64,000 nt of DNA from contig NC_014207.1 of the NCBI RefSeq assembly GCF_000093025.1, forward strand, positions 2,852,001-2,916,000. The letters run 5' to 3'. The position numbers and the translations under genes were made by a program. The notes under the pieces were generated by a model. The model saw nothing but the letters and a program-made list of their open reading frames with translations, had not been told where the DNA came from and ran no database searches. Positions within the stretch are counted from its first letter, which is position 1, and every line of letters starts with the position of its first letter. Positions 29,728 to 38,120 of the stretch are shown in pieces. The DNA comes from Methylotenera versatilis 301 (GTDB lineage Bacteria > Pseudomonadota > Gammaproteobacteria > Burkholderiales > Methylophilaceae).

Positions 29728-31447
29728 GCGTAAAGCCTATTCATACATTCGTATGTCCACAAACGTTCAGTTAAAAGGTGACAGTTTACGTCGCCAACTT
29801 GATGCATCAGAAGTGTATGCAAAAAATAATGATTTCGAACTTGTTGATTCAATTGACGGAAGACCTTTGAAAGATATTGGGATATCAGGTTACAACGGTA
29901 TAAATTCACAAAAAGGTGTTCTTTCAGTTTTTCTTGATGCATTAGAAAAAGGCGAAATAGAACCAAATAGCGTCCTCTTAATTGAAAGTTTAGATCGACT
30001 TTCACGTGACCGTCTTTCAGATGCATTAACTCAATTCATGGGTATTTTATCTAAGGGTATTGAAATTATTACCTTAACGGATAACCAAAAATATACGAAA
30101 GAAATTATAGATAAAAATCCTGGTTCACTCTACATTAGTTTAGGCGTTATGTTCAGAGCAAATGAAGAATCAGAAATTAAATCGAAAAGACTGAAGGCTG
30201 CATGGGAAAGTAAACGACAAAATGCAAACACTCAAAAAGTATCAAAATTATGTCCTGCATGGTTAAAGTATTCGGAAAAAACAGAAAATTTTGAGTTAGT
30301 AGAAACGAAAGCAAAAATTGTAAAAACTATTTTCGATTTGTGCATTTCTACTTGTGGTTTGTATGGAATTGCTAGGTATTTGAACGAAAATGAAGTGCCT
30401 GTATTTGGTAGAGGTAAACTCTGGCATAGGTCATATATAAAAAAAATAATATCCAATAGAGCTACTATAGGCGAATTTCAGTCATTTTCTATGGTTGATA
30501 ACAAGCGACAACCATTTGGCGATCCAGTAAAAGACTATTTTCCTTCTGTAGTAGACGAGAAAACATTTTATTTAGCAAACTCAGCGATTACCAGAAGAGA
30601 TGTATCCGAAAAAGGTCGAAAAGGCATATCTTTCTCAAATTTGTTCACAGGTGTAGTTTATTGTGGCGATTGTGGTTTCAAAATGATATTAAGGAATCGG
30701 GGTATTAGAGGTGGAAAATCACTGCAATGTGGCAATAAACAAGAAGGTGGCGGATGTAAAACCAGCGATTGGAATTTCAACACTTTCGAAAAAATAATTT
30801 TTAATCACTTATTAGAAATAGATTTTAATTCTCTATTAAATAGTGAAGCATCTTATAAAGATTTAACTTACGAAATTGAAGCATTACTAGAAAAACAATC
30901 AACTAAAGAAATAGAATCTCAGAATGCCTTAGATATTAGCTTAACCGCTACATTATCAATGGAAAGCAAATCAAGGGTAATTGATAAGTTAAATAGCATT
31001 GAGAGTGAAATTTTAGACATTAAAAATCAAATAAAAAAATTAAGAAATGCTTCTGAAGAAGAGAAAGAAAACAAAGAAACTCTGTCTAAAGAAAGTTTAA
31101 AACGAATGGTGGAAATACTCCATGAACATTCAGATGATTACTTTTTTAGATCAGCATTGAATCAAATATTAAGACGAACTATTGATCGTATAACTCTCTT
31201 CGATCATAAACTTGCTTATCAAGCATGGGATATCGAACAAGATGATCCAGTAGTGAAACAGTATCTAAGGGAGAAACCAAATTTATCGATGCAATTTGAA
31301 AAACTCGTAGAAACCAGCAACTTTGAAATTTATTATAAAAACTATTACAAAAGATTAACTATCAAATATAAAACTGGTTCAGTACGACATCTATTGTATG
31401 GTACAAATGCATCGTTTCTTTCAAGTAACTTTATAAAGAAAAACTAG
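29726..31447 (+). CDS. Large serine recombinase (site-specific integrase)
   Basis: 573 residues. The N-terminal resolvase domain (about 1-150) has YIRMS with catalytic Ser11, LRRQLDA and the SLDRLSRDRL arginine motif. A recombinase domain follows (about 165-300), then a zinc ribbon with Cys313, Cys316, Cys335 and Cys344 (CGDCGF...CGNKQEGGGC), and a coiled-coil region (about 400-470). All catalytic features are intact, so it should be able to integrate and, with a directionality factor, excise the element. Its ATG lies in the palindrome GCATGC and overlaps the ATG of the comM 3' fragment on the other strand. No Shine-Dalgarno is visible. Codon use is AT-rich compared with flanking genes, consistent with transfer. 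Confidence 0.93.
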   Translation: MRKAYSYIRMSTNVQLKGDSLRRQLDASEVYAKNNDFELVDSIDGRPLKDIGISGYNGINSQKGVLSVFLDALEKGEIEPNSVLLIESLDRLSRDRLSDALTQFMGILSKGIEIITLTDNQKYTKEIIDKNPGSLYISLGVMFRANEESEIKSKRLKAAWESKRQNANTQKVSKLCPAWLKYSEKTENFELVETKAKIVKTIFDLCISTCGLYGIARYLNENEVPVFGRGKLWHRSYIKKIISNRATIGEFQSFSMVDNKRQPFGDPVKDYFPSVVDEKTFYLANSAITRRDVSEKGRKGISFSNLFTGVVYCGDCGFKMILRNRGIRGGKSLQCGNKQEGGGCKTSDWNFNTFEKIIFNHLLEIDFNSLLNSEASYKDLTYEIEALLEKQSTKEIESQNALDISLTATLSMESKSRVIDKLNSIESEILDIKNQIKKLRNASEEEKENKETLSKESLKRMVEILHEHSDDYFFRSALNQILRRTIDRITLFDHKLAYQAWDIEQDDPVVKQYLREKPNLSMQFEKLVETSNFEIYYKNYYKRLTIKYKTGSVRHLLYGTNASFLSSNFIKKN

Positions 31448-31472
31448 TGTGGTAAAAAGTCACCTGTGCGAC

Positions 31473-31748
31473 TTAATGACAATTTTTACGTTCCCACTTA
31501 TCTTTTAGTTTAGCTTCTTCTTTAGTTTGCCATTGCATGTTGTAAGCCTTATCTTCACCGCCATACGCTAGTGGATCAATATGATCAATCACATATCCCT
31601 TACAACCATATCTAACTTTAACTTTACCAGTTGATGGGCAAGGGTTGTGTCGAACAAACTCAGCCTTTTCTTGATAACTCCTAACTTGTCTAGCATCAGA
31701 AGTACTACTCACAGTTAGAGACAATAAAAATAATAATAGCCTTATCAA
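31473..31748 (-). CDS. Secreted small HNH-type nuclease-like protein
   Basis: 91 residues. An N-terminal signal peptide (MIRLLLFLLSLTVSSTSDA) is followed by NPCPSTG, YGCKGYVIDHIDPLAYGGEDKAYNMQWQTKEEAKLKDKWERKNC. The DHIDPLxxGGxD...NMQW core is an HNH/beta-beta-alpha-metal signature, with two CxxC-like cysteines around it. Similar short secreted HNH proteins occur in betaproteobacteria; their role is unknown. It overlaps the stop of the upstream gene by 4 bases, so the two form a small operon. Confidence 0.75.
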   Translation of the reverse strand: MIRLLLFLLSLTVSSTSDARQVRSYQEKAEFVRHNPCPSTGKVKVRYGCKGYVIDHIDPLAYGGEDKAYNMQWQTKEEAKLKDKWERKNCH

Positions 31749-32052
31749 TCGTTAACCAAGTTTAGATATTTTCCATCAGGATTGATGATGTAATGAAAAT
31801 ACTCACGTCCTTCTTCCTCAGTTACATCTTCACCTTCCACTTCAATACCTTTTCCGTTGCGTTTGGCAACACCAGCAAGAATATAGTCGAGACACTGCAT
31901 ATCTAAATCAACGTTGTTTTCTTTAAAATAACTCATCATTTGATTATGTTCTTTAATTTGATTGTCATCATAATTATCAATATTTAACTCAAAATTTTCA
32001 TCCCAGTCATAAAAACTAGTTTGACAGTAATTGACTTGGTTGACTCTAAATT
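31745..32052 (-). pseudogene. Unknown gene truncated at its 5' end by the IS21-family element
   Basis: From ATG 31939 the frame encodes 64 residues (MMSYFKENNVDLDMQCLDYILAG..., acidic, ending NPDGKYLNLVND), but the same frame stays open upstream to the IS end at about 32053 (KFRVNQVNYCQTSFYDWDENFELNIDNYDDNQ...). It looks like a protein of at least 100 residues whose start was lost. No ATG continuing this frame is found on the far side of the IS. No family recognised. Its stop overlaps the start of the secreted HNH gene. Confidence 0.6.
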
Positions 32053-32105
32053 TGTCAATGCTTGTTTAGAAGCGCACCACAGTTTGCGTGCAAAAGTGCA
32101 CCAGT

Positions 32106-32831
32106 TTAAGACCTATTTTTAAAGCGATAAGAGTCATTTCCTGTTTCAACAATATCGCAGTGATGCACAAGTCTATCGAGTAATGCTGAAGTCATTTTTT
32201 CATCTGCAAATAACTTACCCCATTCCGAGAACGCCAAATTAGTCGTTATGATGATACTGGTCTGCTCATGCAATTGACTGATGAGATGAAACAGCAAGGC
32301 ACCACCTTTTTGGCTGAAGGGTAAATAGCCCAGCTCATCTAAAATCACCAAATCATATTTTGCGAGTTGTTGCGCTAGTTTATGTTTTTGCTGATCTTTG
32401 TCTAACTCTAACTGATTGACTAAATCCAGCACGTTGTAGAAACGCACTCTAGCACCCTTAGTTGCTGCATCCACCCCAATTGCACTGGCTAAGTGGGTTT
32501 TACCTGTCCCTGGACCACCCACAAAGATGATATTGCGCTTTTGTTTGATATAGTCACCATCAAGCAGCAACTCAATACTGGGTTGATGCACAGGAGACTG
32601 TTCAAACTTAAATGTCGTGAGTGATTTATGTTGTGGGAACTTGGCTTGCGTAATGCGATATTGCACACTGCGACGCTGACGATCCGTTAACTCTGTTTGT
32701 AATAATCGGCCAATAATGTCTGGTGTTGATCGTTTGCGTGCAATCCCATCAGTCACGATTTCATCCCAAGCTTCTGCCATGGCGCCTAGCTTCAACTCTG
32801 CCAGCAAAGCAATACACTCATGCCGCTGCAT
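32106..32831 (-). CDS. istB: IS21-family helper ATPase IstB
   Basis: 241 residues, complete. It has the DnaC-like AAA+ ATPase core: Walker [18 protein letters not shown] (about residues 101-117), Walker [14 protein letters not shown], sensor [19 protein letters not shown] region, and the arginine finger area [23 protein letters not shown]. IstB selects and remodels target DNA for the IstA transposase. It overlaps the end of istA by 14 bases. Confidence 0.95.
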   Translation of the reverse strand: MQRHECIALLAELKLGAMAEAWDEIVTDGIARKRSTPDIIGRLLQTELTDRQRRSVQYRITQAKFPQHKSLTTFKFEQSPVHQPSIELLLDGDYIKQKRNIIFVGGPGTGKTHLASAIGVDAATKGARVRFYNVLDLVNQLELDKDQQKHKLAQQLAKYDLVILDELGYLPFSQKGGALLFHLISQLHEQTSIIITTNLAFSEWGKLFADEKMTSALLDRLVHHCDIVETGNDSYRFKNRS

Positions 32832-34320
32832 ACTGCGCTCCTAAGCTAAGTAAGCTGTCATAACGGGATAGCTGCGCTTGTGGTGGTATGCGCAGCGGTA
32901 CATCGTAGCTGATGATTGTGGGAATCACCGGTTCGGTAAGGCGATGAATAATGTTGAGCACGGCTTCAACCGTCGGCATTTCATTCTCTAATGCAATGGC
33001 AGCTGCTTTGACGCCTATTTCCTCGCCATAATCAGCAATCAAACTAAGTAGCTTCACCATGGCACGATCACCCTTGGGTTGTTTGAGCAAGTGACTTTGC
33101 AGTGTTTTAACGGGTTGCGGCAAAGGCTAGTGTAAGAATGGCTCGCCATTACGTAACGCCCCTGGTTTGCGCTCAAGTGCTGAGAGATAATGCCAAGGAT
33201 TATAAGTCGTTTGTTGTTTATCAAAGCTGCGAGGATGTTTAGCCACTTCACGCCCTTCAGCAATCACTTTTATTTCGGTTGCGCTAATATGTAGCTCCAC
33301 GTTACGCAGAGTGTAATTGCAAGGCACACTGTATCTATGTGCATCAAAGCTGACCAGTGACAGCGAGTTAACCCGCACCCATTCAACACGGTAGCCCTGA
33401 TATTGCGTACATGGAACGAGTACGCGTTGCTCTTGTACAAAGCGTATTGCAACCGTTACCGTCTTATCTTCTGGATGCGATGCTGAGAGAATACGGTCTT
33501 GGCATTGTTGCAATAAAAACGTATTAAACTCTTGCCATGTGGCAAAGGCTAACATTGGCTCAAATACTTGCTTTCGCAAGGTGCGCACTTGCCGCTCAAT
33601 TTGACCTTTCTCCCAGCCGGATGCAGGTGTACAGGCTACGGGTTCAATCATGTAGTGATTCATGAGCGCTAAAAACTGTGCATTAAATTCACGCTCCTTG
33701 CCAACACCGATGCTTTTAACAGCCGTCTTCATGTTGTCGTAAATGCCGCGCTTCGTGACGCCACCAAAGTAAGTAAATGCGTGATTATGGGCGTCGATGA
33801 GCATTTCCATTCTTTGATTGGGGTAAGCGCGCACAAAGAAGGCTCTGCTGTGACACAAGCGGAAGTGTGCAACTTGAGCTTTATGCACGACGCCAGCAAT
33901 CTTGACGGCTTCCGTACTCCAGTCAAACTGATAAGCATCACCTATCGGGAAATGCTGAGGGATGAAGGTGACGGATGACGCATTACTTTGATCAGCAAAT
34001 TGCCGTATATAAGCCGATACAGCGCTGTAGCTACCTAGGTAACCACAAGATTGAAGCCATTCATAATGACGACACGCAGTCATGCGTTTATTCTTAGGTT
34101 GTGTTTGTGCTTCTAACAGGCGTTGGTCGAGTTGAGTTAAAAAGTCTCCTAGCATCGGATAGCGCTTAGCAGGTTTCTGGTAAACAGGAATCTGCGTTTG
34201 TTCGATGTGCTTTTTAACCGTTCTACGATTGATGTTGAGTTTTAATGCGATGGCACGAATTGAAAGCGACTCTTTGTGATAAAGGCGCCTTATCTTGGCT
34301 ATGGTTTCCATACAGATCAT
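32818..34320 (-). pseudogene. istA: IS21-family transposase IstA with an in-frame amber stop
   Basis: From ATG 34320 (or 34311) the frame has an N-terminal helix-turn-helix (KLNINRRTVKKHIEQ), then the DDE integrase core (FDWSTEAVKI..., GIYDNMKTAV, EKGQIERQVRTLRKQVF) to LRNGEPFLH, followed by TAG at 33127-33129. The very same frame continues without a shift into the normal C terminus (PLPQPVKTLQSHLLKQPKGDRAMVKLLSLIADYGEEIG...) to 32818. Read through, it has the usual length of about 500 residues. The stop therefore interrupts a full-length gene. All catalytic acidic residues precede it, so partial activity is possible. Confidence 0.88.
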
Positions 34321-34331
34321 CCTAGGTGAGC

Positions 34332-34347
34332 CTCGCAAAATTGCGAG
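34332..34347. repeat. Hairpin upstream of istA
   Basis: A perfect 7-bp inverted repeat CTCGCAA-AA-TTGCGAG about 12 bases upstream of the istA ATG, inside the IS right end. It could stop transcription from outside entering the transposase gene, or hide its ribosome site. Confidence 0.5.
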
Positions 34348-34458
34348 AGTTTAACAACTCCTAGGGTGGTGCACTTCTACACGCAAATCCCTAAGAGATC
34401 TGGTGCATTTTTGCACTGAAATTTACACTTTAGTTAGTAGCCGTCTAAAAAAAGAAAA

Positions 34459-35238
34459 CTAGTTCGCTGCTTTTATAACAGAATAATACAACTTGGTAAT
34501 TGCGCGAATGCATACACAAATGCCTGGAATAATTGTACACAACATTATCACACTATGCCCTCCAGCAGCAGCAATTTCTAGTGCGCGCTTAGACATGCTT
34601 TGTGCTTTTACATCGCTAAAATCTGGGTAATCCACTTCATGCACAAAGTCAGCTGATTGCAATTGCGTTAATGCCGTATGCCCACTTAAATGCGCACATA
34701 CCTCCAATAAGGAATTCGCAGGGTAAATAATGGCTTCTTTAACCAGCGCCGCTTCGGCTGCACTATTTTGAGGCAAAATAAATGCACGCTTTTGTGGCAT
34801 GCCTCCATTTTGAACATGGCTGTTATTTTGAGGCACATTTGCATCGCGCATCATGCTTGATGTCATCGCCAGCGCACCACGAATCGGCCGCAATTCACCT
34901 GTTAATGCAAGCTCGCCTGCGAACTCGTAACGAGATAATGGCTCGGTTGGTATTTGCCCACTTGCAGCCAATATGCCTAGAGCAATAGGCAAATCATAAC
35001 GCCCACTCTCTTTTGGCAAATCCGCAGGCGCTAAATTTACGGTGATGCGTCGTGCTGGAAACTCAAATTGGGCGGTCTGCAAAGCGGCTCTTACGCGGTC
35101 TTTACTCTCTTTTACTTCAGCCTCAGGCAAACCTACAATTGTAAAACTTGGTAAACCATTCGCCAAGTGCACCTCAACTACCACTTCAGGCGCATCCATG
35201 CCATTTAACGCACGGCTATATAAAACCGCTAAACTCAT
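34459..35238 (-). pseudogene. comM: comM, 5' part (interrupted by a mobile element)
   Basis: The N-terminal Lon-protease-like/ChlI domain of ComM is intact: MSLAVLYSRALNGMDAPEVVVEVHLANGLPSFTIVGLPEAEVKESKDRVRAAL, NLAPADLPKESGRYDLPIALG, then KRALEIAAAGGHSVIM. After that Ile-Met the frame runs into the element and adds about 26 foreign residues to a TAG at 34459. No ATPase motifs remain in this half. It starts by overlapping the ubiK stop by 4 bases (ATGA), so ubiK and comM were one operon. Confidence 0.94.
34530..34548 (-). other. Right attachment site of the comM element
   Basis: Plus strand TAATTGTACACAACATTAT, the reverse complement of the left site but for one base. The AT at 34547-34548 is the inferred crossover; bases beyond it are comM. 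Between this site and the IS (34428-34529) no complete gene is seen, only the foreign tail of the comM 5' fragment. Confidence 0.8.
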
Positions 35239-35480
35239 TGCTGATGCTTTTGCAGCGACTCTAGCTCAGCCAACTTCACTTCTAACTGATTGAGCTTTTC
35301 ACGCGTATTGCGCAGCACCTCTGCTTGCACATCAAACTCCTCGCGAGAAACTAGCTCCATTTTGGTGAGCATGCCCTTTAATAGTGCATGAATATTCTTT
35401 TCCGCATCACCTAAGGGCGAGTCGTTCACTATCCCTTTGATTTTACTTGATATTTCATTTAATTTATCTGTGTTAAACAT
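35235..35480 (-). CDS. ubiK: Ubiquinone biosynthesis accessory factor UbiK (YqiC)
   Basis: 81 residues of the BMFP/YqiC family: an amphipathic N-terminal helix (LNEISSKIKGIVNDSPLGDAEKNIHALLKGMLTKMELVSREEFDVQ) and a C-terminal coiled coil (LRNTREKLNQLEVKLAELESL). UbiK forms trimers at the membrane and supports ubiquinone synthesis with UbiJ. It lies upstream of comM with a 4-base overlap and is divergent from glnK. Confidence 0.9.
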   Translation of the reverse strand: MFNTDKLNEISSKIKGIVNDSPLGDAEKNIHALLKGMLTKMELVSREEFDVQAEVLRNTREKLNQLEVKLAELESLQKHQQ

Positions 35481-35543
35481 AGCATACTCTTCTCATTTCT
35501 TAATATTACGTCCAGTTTATCAGGTTTTATTGTGCAAAGACAA

Positions 35544-35570
35544 AAGCATATTTTAAATCAAAATATGCTT
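35544..35570. promoter_or_regulatory. Inverted repeat upstream of the glnK sigma-54 promoter
   Basis: A perfect 11-bp dyad AAGCATATTTT / AAAATATGCTT with a 5-base spacer, about 30 bases upstream of the sigma-54 promoter. It does not match the usual NtrC site; it may be a regulator site for glnK or for the divergent ubiK. Confidence 0.4.
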
Positions 35571-35599
35571 ATCTAATTGATTACAATGAAATTTAATGT

Positions 35600-35616
35600 T
35601 GGCACGTGCTTTGCTT
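35600..35616 (+). promoter_or_regulatory. Sigma-54 promoter of glnK-amtB
   Basis: TGGCAC-GTGCT-TTGCTT matches the RpoN consensus TGGCAC-N5-TTGCW at every fixed base, with GG at -24 (35601-35602) and GC at -12 (35613-35614). Transcription would begin near 35626, leaving a leader of about 118 bases. This is the expected nitrogen-control promoter for glnK-amtB. Confidence 0.9.
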
Positions 35617-35685
35617 ATGTTCTGCATAAGTATTTTTTTACTTAGAGTTTGATATGGCTGCATTTTTGCCATTTCTAGCTCACAA

Positions 35686-35717
35686 TGCAACAAGAAGTAT
35701 CAACACTTTTTGTTGCA
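35686..35717 (+). other. Stem-loop in the glnK leader
   Basis: TGCAACAA (35686-35693) pairs with TTGTTGCA (35710-35717), with AGT/ACT adding inner pairs. It ends about 16 bases before the AGGAGG ribosome site (35733-35738) and lies in the leader made from the sigma-54 promoter. Confidence 0.45.
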
Positions 35718-35734
35718 TGACTTCACTCAACTAG

Positions 35735-36082
<348 letters not shown>

Positions 36083-36089
36083 GGGGATC

Positions 36090-37604
36090 ATGATGAAAAA
36101 ATTACTCTCGATGTTTGCTTTAGTCACGGCACTTGGATTAGGTTTTACAGCAAATACATTTGCTGAAGATGCTGCACCAGCGGCTCCTGCTGCTACAACA
36201 GCAGCTCCTGAAGCGGCACCAGTTGCTGATACTGCAGCTGCAGCCCCAGTAGCTGCTGAAGCGGCTCCTGCTGCAGCGGTTGCCGCTCCTGCGCCAGTGC
36301 CTAACAAGGGCGATACTGCATGGATGATTGTTGCTACCTGTTTGGTGTTAATGATGTGTGTACCAGGCTTGGGTCTATTCTACGGCGGTATGGTTCGCCA
36401 AAAGAACATGCTTTCAGTGTTGATGCAAACATTCATGATTACCTGCGTACTTGGCATACTCTGGGCTTTATACGGCTACAGCGTTGCATTTACTGAAGGT
36501 AATGCCTATTTCGGCGGATTTGCTCGTGCATTCTTAAAAGGTATCACGCCAGATTCAAATGTAGCTACATTCAGCAAAGGCGTTGTGATTCCTGAATATA
36601 TCTACATGTGCTTCCAGTTAACTTTCGCGGTTATCACACCTGCATTGATTGTTGGTGCTTTTGCTGAACGCATGAAGTTCTCTGCAATCTTGTTCTTCAT
36701 GGTGTTATGGTTCACATTCTCATACCTACCAATCGCTCACATGGTATGGTTCTGGGCGGGTCCTGATGCTTACACTTCTGCTGATGCTGCTACTGCTGCA
36801 ACAGCAACTGCAGGTTTCATCTTCCAAAAAGGTGCTCTTGACTTTGCTGGTGGTACTGTAGTGCATATCAATGCGGGTATTGCTGGTCTAGTTGGTGCTT
36901 TAGTATTAGGTAAACGTGTTGGTTTAGGTAAAGAATCAATGGCGCCTCACAGCGTAACGTTAACAATGGTTGGTGCTGCATTGTTGTGGGTGGGTTGGTT
37001 TGGTTTCAACGTTGGTTCAAACTTAGAGGCAAGTGGTTTTGCTACTTTAGTTTTTGCTAACACTTTACTTGCTACATGTGCTGCTGCTACATCATGGATG
37101 TTTACTGAATGGTTCTTTAAAGGCAAACCTTCAATGTTAGGTGCTGCTTCTGGTGCAATTGCCGGTTTAGTTGCGGTTACACCTGCTTGCGGCTTCATTG
37201 GCCCTATGGGTGCGATTGTTCTAGGCTTATTGGTTTCACCACTATGCTTCACATTCGTAACTAAAGTTAAATCAATGATGGGTTATGACGATTCATTGGA
37301 CGTATTCGGTGTGCACTGTGTTGGCGGTATCTTTGGTGCTTTAAGTACTGGTATCTTAGTGAATCCAGCTTTAGGTGGCACTGGTGTATACGACTACGTT
37401 GCTAACGCTGTTGCTCCGTACGACATGGTTGCACAAATGACCTCTCAAGCATGGGGTGTAGGTACAACAGTAGTATGGTCTGGTGTAGTTGCGTTCATTG
37501 CTTACAAAGTGGTAGATGTATTAATTGGTCTACGTGTAAGCGAAGAAGTTGAACGTGAAGGCTTAGATACAACAGAACACGGCGAACGTGCGTATCATAT
37601 GTAA
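36090..37604 (+). CDS. amtB: Ammonium transporter AmtB
   Basis: About 504 residues from ATG 36090 (or 36093), behind AGGGGA. A signal peptide (MKKLLSMFALVTALGLGFTANTFAE) is followed by an unusual Ala/Pro-rich periplasmic stretch of about 50 residues, then the 11-helix Amt core starting TAWMIVATCLVLMMCVPGLGLFYGGMV. The two channel histidines are in VVHINAGIAG and FGVHCVGGIFG. The C-terminal tail (EEVEREGLDTTEHGERAY) is the GlnK-binding segment. It starts 7 bases after glnK and should be co-expressed with it. Confidence 0.96.
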   Translation: MMKKLLSMFALVTALGLGFTANTFAEDAAPAAPAATTAAPEAAPVADTAAAAPVAAEAAPAAAVAAPAPVPNKGDTAWMIVATCLVLMMCVPGLGLFYGGMVRQKNMLSVLMQTFMITCVLGILWALYGYSVAFTEGNAYFGGFARAFLKGITPDSNVATFSKGVVIPEYIYMCFQLTFAVITPALIVGAFAERMKFSAILFFMVLWFTFSYLPIAHMVWFWAGPDAYTSADAATAATATAGFIFQKGALDFAGGTVVHINAGIAGLVGALVLGKRVGLGKESMAPHSVTLTMVGAALLWVGWFGFNVGSNLEASGFATLVFANTLLATCAAATSWMFTEWFFKGKPSMLGAASGAIAGLVAVTPACGFIGPMGAIVLGLLVSPLCFTFVTKVKSMMGYDDSLDVFGVHCVGGIFGALSTGILVNPALGGTGVYDYVANAVAPYDMVAQMTSQAWGVGTTVVWSGVVAFIAYKVVDVLIGLRVSEEVEREGLDTTEHGERAYHM

Positions 37605-37610
37605 TTGACT

Positions 37611-37675
37611 TAAGTTAGCTTTAATAAAGCTAACTTACAGCTCTTAAAAACGGACGCTTTTGCGTCCGTTTTTAT
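37611..37675 (+). terminator. Double hairpin terminator after amtB
   Basis: First a perfect 13-bp AT-rich hairpin TAAGTTAGCTTTA-A-TAAAGCTAACTTA (37611-37637), then a classical terminator: CGGACGC (37651-37657), a TTTT loop, GCGTCCG (37662-37668) and a T run, with A run before. It closes the glnK-amtB unit. Confidence 0.92.
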
Positions 37676-37761
37676 TTATACTGCATCTACAATTAATTCT
37701 AAATGAAAATGTTTCAATAAAACCACTTGACAGATAAAACTAAATAACTAATTATATAGTT

Positions 37762-38067
37762 ATGAAGAAAATCACAACGATTCCTGATGAATGGCAAAAT
37801 ATCGCTCATCTGTTTATTGCGCTAGGTGATGCGCATAGACAGCGCATTCTATTGGCATTTGAAAAAGAAGAGCGACTCAATATTTTGCAAATCGCAGCGG
37901 CTTCAACATTAAGCCGAACAGCGGTGACACACCATCTGAAAATTCTGCATCAAAGCGGCGCACTACAAAGTGAGAAAATTGGTAAAGAGGTATATTTTTG
38001 GGTGAATAAAAGCCAAATCACTAGCGCTATAAAAGGCGTATTGCATTATATTGAAACCGAAATATAA
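37762..38067 (+). CDS. ArsR-family winged-helix regulator
   Basis: 101 residues: a single HTH_5 domain (LFIALGDAHRQRILLAFEKEERLNILQIAAASTLSRTAVTHHLKILHQSGALQSEKIGKEVYFWVN). The metal-binding ELCVC motif of ArsR/SmtB is absent (ERLNILQIA stands in its place), so it probably senses something other than arsenite. It lies 53 bases upstream of aas on the same strand and may regulate that gene, which is an inference from position. Confidence 0.85.
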   Translation: MKKITTIPDEWQNIAHLFIALGDAHRQRILLAFEKEERLNILQIAAASTLSRTAVTHHLKILHQSGALQSEKIGKEVYFWVNKSQITSAIKGVLHYIETEI

Positions 38068-38120
38068 AGAAAAATAAATTATCACTACTAGTGATAGCTA
38101 CTAAAGCTGGGAGAGCTGAA

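Larger units (their letters stand above)
32053..34427 (-). mobile_element. IS21-family insertion sequence
   Basis: About 2.37 kb with istB and istA. The outer ends start TGT and align over 28 bases (left TGTCAATGC..., right, on the minus strand, TGTAAATTT...), both closing in GCACCA. The multiple terminal repeats typical of the family are seen: TTTAGAAGCGCACCAC (32065-32080) and GTGCAAAAGTGCACCAG (32088-32104) on the left, and CTGGTGCATTTTTGCAC (34400-34416) and GTGGTGCACTTCTACAC (34366-34382) on the right. No 4-8 bp target duplication is seen. The exact left end could be 32053 or 32063. Confidence 0.85.
29681..34548. mobile_element. Serine-recombinase integrative element in comM (about 4.87 kb)
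   Basis: It splits comM between codons for HSVI and MSGPP. The ends carry matching inverted 17-bp arms (29683-29699 and 34530-34546, one mismatch) next to a shared AT (29681-29682 and 34547-34548). Contents: a large serine recombinase, a secreted HNH protein, a truncated gene and an IS21-family insertion. Joining the outer flanks at the AT gives an uninterrupted, in-frame GGHSVIMSGPPGTGKS. The element is more AT-rich than its surroundings. Confidence 0.88.

Noticed and set aside
32041-32063. Target-site duplication flanking the IS21 element
   Set aside because: Bases next to both candidate ends were compared (for either left end); no matching direct repeat of 4-8 bases exists.
28825-35238. 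comM interruption as an intein or intron
   Set aside because: The insert codes for a serine recombinase on the opposite strand, contains stops in the comM frame and has att-like ends, so splicing is not supported.
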